Below are positions 15,769 through 23,461 of a stretch of 23,461 nt of DNA, piece after piece. Source of the stretch: Sphingobacteriaceae bacterium UBA2059 (GTDB taxonomy: Bacteria; Bacteroidota; Bacteroidia; Sphingobacteriales; Sphingobacteriaceae). Within the stretch, counting starts at the first letter, position 1. Every line of letters starts with the position of its first letter. Below the pieces are notes generated by a model. The model did not search any database. It was given only the letters and a program-made list of their open reading frames with translations, and had not been told where the DNA came from. The DNA is taken from contig DDAL01000024.1 in assembly GCA_002332615.1 (NCBI GenBank), positions 100,507 through 123,967 of the forward strand, written 5' to 3'. Made by a program: the position numbers and the translations under genes.

Positions 15769-15776
15769 TACCTTTG
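15769..15776 (+). promoter_or_regulatory. -7 promoter element for the PLP enzyme gene
   Basis: TACCTTTG matches the Bacteroidota -7 motif TAnnTTTG perfectly, 34 bases before the start codon at 15810, and lies just downstream of the ftsZ terminator. No good TTTG is seen at the -33 position; TTTT at 15742-15745 is the closest. This implies independent transcription of the next gene. Confidence 0.5.
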
Positions 15777-15809
15777 TAACTATTTAATTAATTACTAAAC
15801 ACTACTATA

Positions 15810-17051
15810 TTGGACTTATTTGATAAAATAACGAACAACATGGGGCCATTAGGCATGCATCAAAAAATGGCCCATGGATATTTTGCCTTTCCTAAGCTGG
15901 AAGGCGATATTGCTCCCCATATGAAGTTTAGAGGAAAAGAACATCTTGTATGGAGCCTTAATAATTACCTCGGGCTGGCTAACCATCCTGAGGTGAGAAA
16001 GGCTGACGCTCAGGCGGCTTTAGACTATGGTATGGCATATCCAATGGGTGCAAGAATGATGTCCGGGAATTCAAACAATCATGAAGCTCTGGAAAAAGAT
16101 CTTGCACAGTTTGTCGGTAAACAGGATGCATTTTTGCTTAATTACGGGTATCAGGGAATGGTGTCTATCATTGATTCTCTTGCTGATAGAAAGGATGTAA
16201 TTGTTTATGATGCCGAATCTCACGCATGTATCATAGACGGCTTGCGTCTTCACATGGGTAAGCGTTTTGTTTATCAACATAATGACATTGATAGCTGTCG
16301 TAAACAGCTCGAGCGTGCGACTAAACTTACAGAACAAACAGGTGGAGGTATTCTCCTTATAACCGAAGGGGTGTTTGGTATGTCAGGTGCACAGGGGAAA
16401 ATCAAGGAAATAGTTAGCCTTAAGAAAGACTTTAACTTTAGATTGCTTATAGATGACGCTCACGGTTTTGGAACCATGGGAAAAAGCGGTGCAGGAACTC
16501 ATGAAGCTCAAGACTGTGTAGACGGAGTCGACATTTACTTTGGCACATTTGCTAAGTCTATGGCCGGTATAGGAGCGTTTGTTGCAGCCGACGAAGTGAT
16601 TATTAATTATCTGAGATATAATATGCGCTCCCAAACATTTGCCAAGGCCTTGCCAATGCCCATGGTGGTAGGCTTGCAAAAGCGGCTGGAGCTTTTAAGA
16701 AATAGTCCTGAACTTCGGGAAAAGTTGTGGAATATTGCTACAGCATTACAGAACGGCCTGCGCGAAAGAGGTTTTGATCTTGGCGATACAAATACCATGG
16801 TCACTCCTGTGTTTTTAAAAGGAGAGCTTAATGAGGCTACTTCCCTCACAATGGATTTACGTGAAAACTACGGAATCTTTTGTTCTATCGTAGTATATCC
16901 CGTTATTCCTAAAGGACTTATAGAGTTACGTATCATTCCAACCGCTATGCATACTCTTGAAGATGTGCAAAAAACGTTAGATGCATTTTCCGAAATAAAG
17001 GAAAAATTAGCTAATGGTCACTATCAGGACCATAAAGAAGCTGTCCAATAG
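15810..17051 (+). CDS. alpha-oxoamine synthase family PLP-dependent acyltransferase (SPT/KBL/BioF-like)
   Basis: The protein (413 residues) belongs to the fold-type I PLP enzymes that condense an amino acid with an acyl thioester and release CO2. Visible: NNYLGLANHP at 51-60 (NxYLGL signature); YPMGARMMSGNSNNHEALE at 77-95; H138 in ESHAC, the expected ring-stacking His; DDAHGFG at 215-221; and TFAKS with K249 as the PLP lysine. Known members make 2-amino-3-ketobutyrate, 8-amino-7-oxononanoate, 3-ketosphinganine, or the cysteate-derived precursor of sulfonolipids. Both sphingolipids and sulfonolipids occur in Bacteroidota, so one of the lipid roles is plausible, but the substrate cannot be read from the sequence. 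No bio or tdh gene is adjacent. The start is TTG at 15810, because an in-frame stop lies at 15789-15791 and the first ATG is codon 11. Confidence 0.85.
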   Translation: MDLFDKITNNMGPLGMHQKMAHGYFAFPKLEGDIAPHMKFRGKEHLVWSLNNYLGLANHPEVRKADAQAALDYGMAYPMGARMMSGNSNNHEALEKDLAQFVGKQDAFLLNYGYQGMVSIIDSLADRKDVIVYDAESHACIIDGLRLHMGKRFVYQHNDIDSCRKQLERATKLTEQTGGGILLITEGVFGMSGAQGKIKEIVSLKKDFNFRLLIDDAHGFGTMGKSGAGTHEAQDCVDGVDIYFGTFAKSMAGIGAFVAADEVIINYLRYNMRSQTFAKALPMPMVVGLQKRLELLRNSPELREKLWNIATALQNGLRERGFDLGDTNTMVTPVFLKGELNEATSLTMDLRENYGIFCSIVVYPVIPKGLIELRIIPTAMHTLEDVQKTLDAFSEIKEKLANGHYQDHKEAVQ

Positions 17052-17062
17052 ATGATTACAAC

Positions 17063-17109
17063 AATCGACGAAAAAGGTAATCATCAAGATTGCTCTTTTT
17101 TCGTCGATT
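17063..17109. terminator. bidirectional hairpin between converging genes
   Basis: AATCGACGAAAAA (17063-17075) pairs perfectly with TTTTTCGTCGATT (17097-17109). The 21-base interior can pair further (GTAATC with GATTGC, one G-T pair). The A and T runs in the stem suit termination from both sides. It serves the PLP enzyme gene on + and dapA on -, and the dapA stop codon (17108-17110) overlaps its right arm. Confidence 0.75.
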
Positions 17110-17998
17110 ATATATTGTTCTTTGTAAGGGTGTCCATAACCTTGTTTATCGAGATACTTAAAGCTTCACTTGCCGGAACAAGCGGCAACCTTAGAAAACT
17201 CTCGCACATGCCAATTGCTTTCAGAGCAGCTTTTACTCCTGCAGGATTGCCTTCTGCAAACAATAAACCTATTAAGTCAATAAGTTTCAAATGATAAGGC
17301 CTGGCGGAGTCAAATCTTCCCGCAGCGCACTCATCAACCATTTTAGAAACTAAATGAGGGACTGCATTTGCAGCTACTGAAATTACACCATCCGCACCCA
17401 TGGCCATCATTGGTAGAGTGATCGGGTCGTCTCCTGAGATAAGCAGGAAGCTTTCAGGTTTGTCCTTTAAAATTTGGTTGTATTGATCAAAATTGCCAGA
17501 AGCATCCTTAGTGGCAATAATATTCTTAAACGTCGTTGCAAGTCTCAAGGTTGTTTCTGCCGAGATGTTACTTCCTGTCCGCCCTGGAACATTGTAAATC
17601 ATAATCGGTAACGAAGCAACATCGGCTATTGCCTGGTAATGCTGGTAAATACCTTCCTGGCTGGGTTTATTGTAGTATGGACTTACAGATAATATAGCAT
17701 CAAAGCCTTCAATATGAAATTTTTTTGTTGCGTTAACGATATCTGCAGTGCAGTTGCCACCTATACCGGCAACCAAGGGTATCTTCTTATCAACAGCTTC
17801 AGCAGTAAACTTCCATACTTCTTGCTTTTCTTCCTTTGTAAGAGTTACCGATTCGCCAGTAGTTCCCATAGAAACGATGTAATTAACACCACCATCAATA
17901 ACAAAATTTATCAAGTTTTTAAGACGTGGAAAATCAATGTTACCGTTATTCAAAAAGGGAGTTACAATGGCTACTCCCGTGCCAGAAAAGTTAATCAT
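17108..17998 (-). CDS. dapA: 4-hydroxy-tetrahydrodipicolinate synthase DapA
   Basis: DapA condenses pyruvate with aspartate semialdehyde, the first committed step to diaminopimelate and lysine. The 296-residue TIM barrel has GTTGES at 45-50 (substrate-binding Thr pair), SPYYNKP at 106-112, YNVPGRTG at 135-142 with Y135 and R140, and the Schiff-base lysine K164 in ATKDASGN. All catalytic residues are present. It lies 49 bases downstream of ligA on the same strand and may be co-transcribed. TATTTTTG on the minus strand (18015-18022) matches the -7 motif and could be a separate promoter, though only about 10 bases of leader would remain. Its product feeds MurE, which carries the diaminopimelate-type DNPR motif. 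Confidence 0.96.
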   Translation of the reverse strand: MINFSGTGVAIVTPFLNNGNIDFPRLKNLINFVIDGGVNYIVSMGTTGESVTLTKEEKQEVWKFTAEAVDKKIPLVAGIGGNCTADIVNATKKFHIEGFDAILSVSPYYNKPSQEGIYQHYQAIADVASLPIMIYNVPGRTGSNISAETTLRLATTFKNIIATKDASGNFDQYNQILKDKPESFLLISGDDPITLPMMAMGADGVISVAANAVPHLVSKMVDECAAGRFDSARPYHLKLIDLIGLLFAEGNPAGVKAALKAIGMCESFLRLPLVPASEALSISINKVMDTLTKNNI

Positions 17999-18047
17999 AC
18001 ACCTAAGTTATAAACAAAAATAAAGTAAAATGGCGAGATGTCCATTT

Positions 18048-20066
18048 CTATGGTCTGCCAATCATAGATAAAATATCCTCATACGAGATTAAAGGGATTT
18101 TAAGCTTTTGAGCCTTTTGTAACTTTGATGGACCAAGATTATTGCCTGCCACAAGGTAACTTAGCTTTCCTGATATCGTACTCAGTATCTTGCCGCCATT
18201 TTCTTCAATGAGGGTAGCAAGTTCATCCCTGCTTATTGTGTCAAACACACCAGTTATAACGAAGGTCTTTCCTTCAAGTTTGTTACTCTGGCGATCGGGC
18301 TGCCTCTCAACAATAGCAAATATTAATCCGGCCCTACGCAAATTTTCAATAAGCTCTATATGTCTTTGATCTGCGAAGTACTCAATCACTCCCTTGGCTA
18401 TGCGTTCCCCTATTTCGTCAACCGATATAAGTTCCTGGTAGCTGGCATTTATCAAGCTATCTATGTTCTTGAAATGCATAGCCAACTTTCGGGCCACTGT
18501 TTCGCCAACATATCGAATTCCTAAGCCGAAGAGAACCTTTTCGAAAGGCATTTGTTTTGAGCGTTCAATGCCCTCCAGCATATTCTCTATGGACTTAGTT
18601 CCAAAGCGTTCCATTGTTATAAGCGTTTCGGCTTTGTCGCGAAGAGTATATAAATCACTTATTTGCTCAACAAAGCCACGGTTGTAAAGGGCTTCAATTG
18701 TTTCATCGCCTAACCCGTCAATATTCATTGCTTTCCTTGCAATAAAGTGTTGCAGTTTACCAATTATTTGTGGAGGGCAGGAAGAGTCATTCGGGCAGTA
18801 GTGAACTGCTTCACCCTCCGCACGTATCAGATTACTTCCGCACTCCGGACATTTAGTTGGATAGACAATCGGCTTGCTTGCTGGTAATCGCTTTAGTGTG
18901 TTAACAGATATGACCTTAGGAATTATTTCTCCTCCCTTTGCTACAACTACGGTGTCATGTTCGTAAAGATCCAGGCGCTCTATTTCATTTGCATTATGCA
19001 GTGTTGCTCTTTTTACAGTGGTACCTGCCAGCACCACAGGCCTTAATTTAGCAACCGGCGTTACAGCCCCCGTTCTGCCAACCTGATAGCTTACATCTTC
19101 CAGAATTGTTTCTACCTCCTGTGCTTTGTATTTGAAGGCAATTGCCCAGCGGGGAGACTTGGCAGTGAAGCCAAGTTCATCTTGCTGAGCAAGATTATTC
19201 ACTTTCAAAACTATTCCATCTATATCATAGCTAAGTTTGAAGCGTTCTTTTTCCCAAAAGCGGACAAACTCCAGGGCTTGGTCAATTGAGCTACAAAGAC
19301 GAGTGTGTTCACATATATGAAAGCCCCAGCTTTCTATAGCTTGCAGACTTTCCCAATGTGTTTTAAACAGGCGTTTTTCCGTGTATAAAAAGTACATGAA
19401 AGCATCCAGGGGACGCCTGGCAACTTCTGATGAATCTTGAAGTTTAACGGTTCCTGCTGCAAAGTTTCTTGGGTTGGCATAAGGTATAAGCTGATTTGTT
19501 AAGCGCTCCCTGTTTAGACGTTCAAATGCGGCTTTATGCATAAAAACTTCCCCTCGTATTTCAAAGTTCTCAGGATACTCTGTAGCGTTCAGAATCTTAG
19601 GAATTTTTTTTATTGTCTTAATATTTGCAGTTACGTTGTCACCTTTAGTGCCATCGCCGCGTGTTACCGCTCTTTTAAGCCGCCCGTTGTTATAAGTAAG
19701 GCTCATACTCAGACCGTCAAACTTAAGTTCGCAAACATATTCAAAGTCATCTCCGATTGACTTTTTTACCCTGGCGTCGAACTCTCTCAGGTCTTGTTCA
19801 CTATAGGTATTACCCAGCGAAAGCATAGGCCAGCGATGTTTGACTGTTTCGAACTCTTTTGTTATTTCACCCCCTACATGCTGAGTAGGGGAGTTTTCAA
19901 CTTGCAGTTCGGGATACTGTTTTTCAAGGTGCGCCAGCTCAGCAAGCTTCTTGTCAAACTCGAAGTCTGATATTGTTGGTTGAGCTAACACATAGTAGTT
20001 GTAATTGTGCTGATTTAACTCTTTCACAAGAGAGACCATCAATTCCTTAATTTCTTTAGGCAACAT
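18048..20066 (-). CDS. ligA: NAD-dependent DNA ligase LigA
   Basis: LigA seals nicks during replication and repair using NAD+. At 672 residues it is complete and of family length. Order of parts: Ia domain with the NMN-contacting YYVLAQPTISDFEFDK region (25-39); adenylation domain with the active lysine K115 in ELKFDG and later DIDGIVLKVN; OB fold; a four-cysteine zinc finger (C406, C409, C424, C430); helix-hairpin-helix repeats at about 440-585 (MNIDGLGDETIE, LGIRYVGETVA, VDEIGERIA); and a C-terminal BRCT domain from about 595 (LEGKTFVITGVFDT to the end). The gene is divergent from the beta-barrel gene and is followed by dapA. Confidence 0.97.
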   Translation of the reverse strand: MLPKEIKELMVSLVKELNQHNYNYYVLAQPTISDFEFDKKLAELAHLEKQYPELQVENSPTQHVGGEITKEFETVKHRWPMLSLGNTYSEQDLREFDARVKKSIGDDFEYVCELKFDGLSMSLTYNNGRLKRAVTRGDGTKGDNVTANIKTIKKIPKILNATEYPENFEIRGEVFMHKAAFERLNRERLTNQLIPYANPRNFAAGTVKLQDSSEVARRPLDAFMYFLYTEKRLFKTHWESLQAIESWGFHICEHTRLCSSIDQALEFVRFWEKERFKLSYDIDGIVLKVNNLAQQDELGFTAKSPRWAIAFKYKAQEVETILEDVSYQVGRTGAVTPVAKLRPVVLAGTTVKRATLHNANEIERLDLYEHDTVVVAKGGEIIPKVISVNTLKRLPASKPIVYPTKCPECGSNLIRAEGEAVHYCPNDSSCPPQIIGKLQHFIARKAMNIDGLGDETIEALYNRGFVEQISDLYTLRDKAETLITMERFGTKSIENMLEGIERSKQMPFEKVLFGLGIRYVGETVARKLAMHFKNIDSLINASYQELISVDEIGERIAKGVIEYFADQRHIELIENLRRAGLIFAIVERQPDRQSNKLEGKTFVITGVFDTISRDELATLIEENGGKILSTISGKLSYLVAGNNLGPSKLQKAQKLKIPLISYEDILSMIGRP

Positions 20067-20161
20067 AGGGCGAATATAGACTTTCAGTTTTATATGGTTC
20101 TAAAATAAGCTTTTGTACCTCTAAAATGATGAAAGTCATAGGTAGAATGCTTGTTAATAGA

Positions 20162-20169
20162 TAAATTTG
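20162..20169 (+). promoter_or_regulatory. possible -7 element for the outer-membrane protein gene
   Basis: TAAATTTG fits TAnnTTTG, 25 bases before the TTG start at 20195, inside the 128-base gap between the divergent ligA and outer-membrane protein genes. No TTTG is seen at the -33 distance. I see nothing else convincing in this gap. Confidence 0.3.
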
Positions 20170-20194
20170 TGTCCACATGATATAAGTCTGAATT

Positions 20195-21337
20195 TTGAAC
20201 GTAGCCTCTTTCCCTTCTGCTCTTATGGTTATGCTGATCACTTGTTTATTTAGCAAGTCAGTCGCTCATGAAAACTCATCCCCAGACTCGGTAAAGAACT
20301 TTTCTGCTTATAAAAGAAGTTATTCTATTGGTGCCTTGTTTATAGGGCAGTACGCATATTCTTTAACAAAAGGCGTTGATCCCAATGGCCTGCATCATAT
20401 TGAAGGTAATACCGTCAGCAACACGTTCAATATAAAATATATGCGAGTAAGCGGCAAGTTTCAGATCAATGATAAGCTGGATATGGGCTTGCTTGTAAAC
20501 CTTGCAGATTTTAAAGGTGATACAAAAGGAAAAGTTTTAGAAAATGCTTTTATAAGATATAAGTTTAATGAGTTCGCCACCTTTCAGTTCGGCCAGTTCC
20601 GGCCCTATTTCGGTGTTGAAGACCTATACGGAGTCGAACTACACAAGTCAAATATCTGGTCCAACCAGTATAATGCTTTTGGAAAAAGTAATTGGATGAG
20701 TTTTCAAATGGGAGCTGCTCTAACCGGATCTTTACATTCGCTCGATGTTCCTTTGAAGTATTTTTTTACTGTTTATAACGGTAACGCCCGTAATGCTGAA
20801 ATGGATAATGATGATTCGAAGACAACGGCATTCCGAATGGAGGCTGAGCCTTTAAAAAACGTAATTATCGGGGCCGATATTTCACGCGCCGTATATCATT
20901 CCAAAACCGCTCTTGCGCATACTTTCGATGTTCAGGTAAATAATAAAACCGGTTCAAATACATATCTTGATATAGAAGCTTCTTACGCCTATGGGCACAA
21001 CTTAAACGACTTCGCATCTTCAAAGGCTCTCATAGAAGACTTGGATGATTATAGAATGAAGGGTTTTTATCTGCTTCCCCGCTTTCGCTACACTTTTAAT
21101 GCACCCCGGGTAAGGGCAGCAGAGTTTTCTTTCCGATATGAGAATTTTATTTATAACCTAGAGAAGTCTAGAAATCCTAGAAATACTTATACCCCTATGG
21201 TAAGTCTTATTTTGGCTGATAATTATGCTGCTAAGCTCTCTCTGCTTGGAGTAATAGATCGATATAAGCAACAAGTATCCGGTACAACAAAACACAATCA
21301 AAACCATTTGGTTGCTCAGTTTCAGGTTAAGTTCTAA
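20195..21337 (+). CDS. outer-membrane beta-barrel protein, probable OprO/OprP-type porin
   Basis: The protein (380 residues from the TTG at 20195) has a hydrophobic N-terminal segment, MVMLITCLFSKSVAH, probably part of a signal peptide cleaved near residue 24. Many alternating, aromatic-rich strands follow, and the C-terminus ends in phenylalanine (AQFQVKF), the usual mark of an outer-membrane barrel. The segment LENAFIRYKFNEFATFQFGQ, followed by FRPYFGVEDL, resembles phosphate-selective porins, in which one strand is followed by GQFxxPF. Substrate is unknown. A stop at 20189-20191 limits the start: TTG at 20195, or ATG at 20225 or 20231. The signal peptide has no basic residue before its core with any of them, so the start is uncertain. 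Its stop overlaps that of the next gene by 4 bases. Confidence 0.65.
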   Translation: MNVASFPSALMVMLITCLFSKSVAHENSSPDSVKNFSAYKRSYSIGALFIGQYAYSLTKGVDPNGLHHIEGNTVSNTFNIKYMRVSGKFQINDKLDMGLLVNLADFKGDTKGKVLENAFIRYKFNEFATFQFGQFRPYFGVEDLYGVELHKSNIWSNQYNAFGKSNWMSFQMGAALTGSLHSLDVPLKYFFTVYNGNARNAEMDNDDSKTTAFRMEAEPLKNVIIGADISRAVYHSKTALAHTFDVQVNNKTGSNTYLDIEASYAYGHNLNDFASSKALIEDLDDYRMKGFYLLPRFRYTFNAPRVRAAEFSFRYENFIYNLEKSRNPRNTYTPMVSLILADNYAAKLSLLGVIDRYKQQVSGTTKHNQNHLVAQFQVKF

Positions 21338-22011
21338 GGATACAACACCTTCGAGATGAAGTTATATATCAGCATATAGTCGCCAGCATTTTTTGTCAGA
21401 GAGTCTTGGAGAACATAGTCTAGTTTTTCCAGCCGGGAGGTGTCGAGCACATTTCCCCATACACGGCTACAAATTCGCCCTATAGAATAGGCTAGCTTTC
21501 CGGGCTCATTATACTTAGAAAGATATCTTTCCAACATAAACTCCTCAAAATGTTTTGTAAACAGCGCTGTGTTATTGATGCCGCTCTTTTGTAGAAAGCG
21601 CTCGACCGATCGTAGATCTGCTTGTTCGAGCAAGGTGTATAGTTTTTGGGTATTCACCATCTTCCTGGCAAGTAGCAGGCTGTCAAGCATCAGTTCAAGA
21701 GCAATGTGTGCTACGAAAAAAGCTCGTACCGGTGTTCCGGCAACAATAGGCGAAATAGAAATCCTCAGTTCCCTTGTATTTTTAAAAAAGAAAGCTGAAG
21801 AGTGAAAAAGCATATCAACCTCCAGATGTCTTTTCCAGCCTCTCAGTAAACTATGCAACTTATCGTCATCTGTAAATAGGTAGGATTTCTTTTCCGGGTG
21901 TATCACCCAGTCCTTGCAAGCATTTTTTACCAGGTCAGGCAACATGATTCCCATAATCCTCTCGGGATCCGATGCGGCTCTTTCCAGATAAAAATGAGAA
22001 AGAAAGTTCAT
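21334..22011 (-). CDS. AcpH-like protein (acyl-carrier-protein phosphodiesterase family), function uncertain
   Basis: The 225-residue protein starts MNFLSHFYLE, very like the MNFLAH start of ACP phosphodiesterase (AcpH, DUF479), which removes the phosphopantetheine arm from acyl carrier protein. The early IMGIMLPDLVKN segment and the later FVAHIALELMLDSLLL also fit the helical plan of that family. Identity looks low and I cannot confirm the metal-binding residues, so function is tentative. No signal peptide or membrane segment is clear. It follows the NUDIX gene with a 4-base ATGA-type overlap, so the two form an operon. It converges on the beta-barrel gene with overlapping stop codons and no hairpin between. 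Confidence 0.55.
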   Translation of the reverse strand: MNFLSHFYLERAASDPERIMGIMLPDLVKNACKDWVIHPEKKSYLFTDDDKLHSLLRGWKRHLEVDMLFHSSAFFFKNTRELRISISPIVAGTPVRAFFVAHIALELMLDSLLLARKMVNTQKLYTLLEQADLRSVERFLQKSGINNTALFTKHFEEFMLERYLSKYNEPGKLAYSIGRICSRVWGNVLDTSRLEKLDYVLQDSLTKNAGDYMLIYNFISKVLYP

Positions 22012-22583
22012 AGAACACCTTTGAGCATAGCATGCTGCACCAGAATCAGAGTTTTTACATCCTGGATACGGCCGGCTTTAAATTCTTCTTTAATTTCATC
22101 ATAACTCATTTCTAACACTTGGATATGTTCACCTTCCTCGGACAGTCCGCCACCATCAGAAATCTTCATATCAGGCGAATATTTTCCAAGATAAAAGTAA
22201 ACATATTGTGTGCTGGAAGCTGGAGCATTGAAGCCGCTTCCGATCAGTTCGATTTCAGATATACGATAGCCTGTTTCTTCTTCAACTTCGCGAATAACAG
22301 TATGCTCCGGGAGCTCTCCATCGTTCATCCTACCTGCGCACGCTTCGACCAATGGCGCAGTATGAGGTCTGGCCAGCCAAACCGGTAGTCTAAACTGTCG
22401 TGTCAACACTACCTTACGCCGTTCCGCATCATATAAAAGAATAGATACAGTATCCGGGCGGTAGTACACTTCTCGCTGTTGAACGTAGGCGTCACCTGCG
22501 TTTTCATTTCTAAATTCAACATGTTCGAGTATATATTTCTTATTCGAAAGGGTTTGACGGTTAAGAATAGTAATTTCGTTCAT
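22008..22583 (-). CDS. nudK: NUDIX hydrolase, NudK-like (GDP-mannose pyrophosphatase family)
   Basis: The 191-residue protein has a perfect NUDIX box at 84-106: G, E90, then REVEEETGY, matching Gx5Ex7REUxEExGU. The surrounding pattern, with KREVYxR-like QREVYYRP near 36-43, VSILLYDAERRKVVLTRQFR, LVEACAG before the box, and GGG with an EGEHIQVLE segment after it, follows E. coli NudK, also 191 residues, which splits GDP-mannose into GMP and mannose-1-phosphate. ADP-ribose pyrophosphatases are close relatives, so the exact substrate is not certain. The start ATG (22581-22583) is 63 bases from the divergent tyrS. It is the first gene of a pair with the AcpH-like gene, overlapping it by 4 bases. 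Confidence 0.75.
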   Translation of the reverse strand: MNEITILNRQTLSNKKYILEHVEFRNENAGDAYVQQREVYYRPDTVSILLYDAERRKVVLTRQFRLPVWLARPHTAPLVEACAGRMNDGELPEHTVIREVEEETGYRISEIELIGSGFNAPASSTQYVYFYLGKYSPDMKISDGGGLSEEGEHIQVLEMSYDEIKEEFKAGRIQDVKTLILVQHAMLKGVL

Positions 22584-22614
22584 ATGTGTTTAACACCTCA
22601 TGGTACAGTTTTGT

Positions 22615-22622
22615 TATCTTTG
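22615..22622 (+). promoter_or_regulatory. -7 promoter element of tyrS
   Basis: TATCTTTG, followed by CGG, is a textbook Bacteroidota -7 element (TAnnTTTG), 24 bases before the tyrS ATG, which implies a leader under 20 bases. No strong -33 TTTG is present; TTTA at 22589-22592 is the nearest. It lies in the 63-base gap between nudK and tyrS. Confidence 0.6.
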
Positions 22623-22646
22623 CGGTTTTATTAAATTAAGCTCACA

Positions 22647-23461
22647 ATGGATTTTATTGAAGAACTACGCTGGAGAGGCATGCTGCAGGATATAATGCCT
22701 GGAACCGAAGAGGAACTTAAAAAAGGAATTACTTCAGGGTATATCGGCTTTGATCCTACTGCAGACTCTTTACACGTAGGGCATCTTACGCAAATCATGA
22801 CGCTTACACACTTTCAGCGCGCTGGACATAAACCGTTTGCGCTGGTAGGAGGAGCCACCGGAATGGTTGGCGATCCATCTGGCCGTTCAGATGAGAGGAA
22901 CCTTTTAAGTGAAGATGTTCTAAGACATAATGTAGAATCGCTTGAGAAACAGTTAAAGAAGTTTCTAAATTTCGACTCCGGTGCGAATAGTGCCGTTATG
23001 GTTAATAATTATGACTGGCTTAAGGACTTCAGTTTTCTGGACTTTATCCGCGATATAGGCAGACACATCACTGTCAATTACATGATGTCAAAGGAGTCGG
23101 TGAAAAAGCGCCTCGATAGCGAAACGGGTATGTCATTTACCGAGTTTACCTATCAGCTGCTCCAGGGTTACGACTTTTATTGGCTCTGGAAACATAAAGA
23201 CTGTAAACTTCAAATGGGCGGTTCGGACCAGTGGGGAAATATCATCACAGGCACCGAGCTAATCCGGCGCAAGGCAGGAGGAACAGCTTTTGCCATTACC
23301 ACTCAGCTCATCCGGAAGGCTGATGGTACAAAGTTTGGAAAAACAGCATCGGGAGCCGTATGGCTCGACCCTAAAAAAACTTCACCATATAAATACTATC
23401 AATTTTGGTTAAATACCACTGATGAAGACGCAAAGCACTGGATCCGGATCTTTTCAATGAA
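22647..23461 (+). CDS. tyrS: tyrosine--tRNA ligase TyrS (5' part, cut by the window end)
   Basis: TyrS charges tRNA-Tyr in the cytoplasm. The reading frame is open from the ATG at 22647 to the window end, giving 271 residues of an expected 420-430. The class I motifs are there: HIGH as HVGH at 43-46, after GYIGFDPTADSL; QMGGSDQWGNI at 189-199, which binds tyrosine; and KFGKT at 229-233, the usual form of KMSKS in bacterial TyrS. The missing part should hold the rest of the anticodon-binding domain and the S4-like domain. It is transcribed away from nudK and has its own -7 element. Confidence 0.97.
   Translation, partial: MDFIEELRWRGMLQDIMPGTEEELKKGITSGYIGFDPTADSLHVGHLTQIMTLTHFQRAGHKPFALVGGATGMVGDPSGRSDERNLLSEDVLRHNVESLEKQLKKFLNFDSGANSAVMVNNYDWLKDFSFLDFIRDIGRHITVNYMMSKESVKKRLDSETGMSFTEFTYQLLQGYDFYWLWKHKDCKLQMGGSDQWGNIITGTELIRRKAGGTAFAITTQLIRKADGTKFGKTASGAVWLDPKKTSPYKYYQFWLNTTDEDAKHWIRIFSM

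Noticed and set aside
17052..17294. Plus-strand 80-residue reading frame after the PLP enzyme gene
   Set aside because: It lies almost wholly antisense to dapA, begins in the terminator region and has no recognisable features.
20056..20256. Minus-strand 66-residue reading frame between ligA and the beta-barrel gene
   Set aside because: It overlaps the ligA start and the barrel gene's signal peptide region, and shows no family features; it would also block the promoter region of both.
22585..22593. TGTGTTTAA, one mismatch from a DnaA box, between nudK and tyrS
   Set aside because: A single imperfect site in a short AT-rich gap is expected by chance and has no companion sites.

Overview
The window is ordinary chromosomal core DNA from a member of the Bacteroidota, most likely Sphingobacteriales (Pedobacter-like). 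This rests on four things seen in the sequence: a mraZ-to-ftsZ order with no murF, murB or ddl inside it; a MraY with an extra segment of about 60 residues; an FtsZ ending in a long acidic linker and an NNSFLHDNVD tail; and several upstream regions carrying the Bacteroidota -7 promoter motif TAnnTTTG. I see no mobile element, CRISPR array, phage gene, rRNA or tRNA.

Region 1 (1-15723) is a complete division and cell wall (dcw) cluster, all on the + strand: mraZ, rsmH, an ftsL-type gene, a PASTA-containing class B PBP (ftsI/spoVD type), murE, mraY, murD, ftsW, murG, murC, ftsQ, ftsA and ftsZ. From mraZ to ftsQ the genes overlap or lie within about 17 bases of each other, so they are probably co-transcribed. 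The products make UDP-MurNAc-peptide (MurC, D, E), lipid I (MraY) and lipid II (MurG), polymerise and crosslink septal peptidoglycan (FtsW with the PBP), and build the Z-ring and its membrane link (FtsZ, FtsA, FtsQ, FtsL). Two regulatory regions stand out. Upstream of mraZ there are three GTGG boxes with an exact 10-base period, as expected for MraZ autoregulation, followed by a 20-base palindrome. Upstream of ftsZ there are four DnaA-box-like 9-mers, one perfect, overlapping a perfect -7 element. A 44-base perfect palindrome behind ftsZ ends the cluster.

Region 2 (15810-20066) holds an alpha-oxoamine synthase family PLP enzyme on + (serine palmitoyltransferase, KBL or cysteate acyltransferase type; substrate unresolved). 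It converges through a hairpin on a minus-strand ligA-dapA pair. DapA starts the diaminopimelate pathway, and MurE has the DNPR motif of meso-diaminopimelate-adding enzymes, so the two fit together biochemically.

Region 3 (20195-23461) holds a probable OprO/OprP-type outer-membrane beta-barrel protein on +, a minus-strand pair of a NudK-like NUDIX hydrolase and an AcpH-like protein with a 4-base start/stop overlap, and the 5' part of tyrS, cut by the window end. I do not see a new multi-gene system. The most interesting signals are the regulatory regions in front of mraZ and ftsZ.
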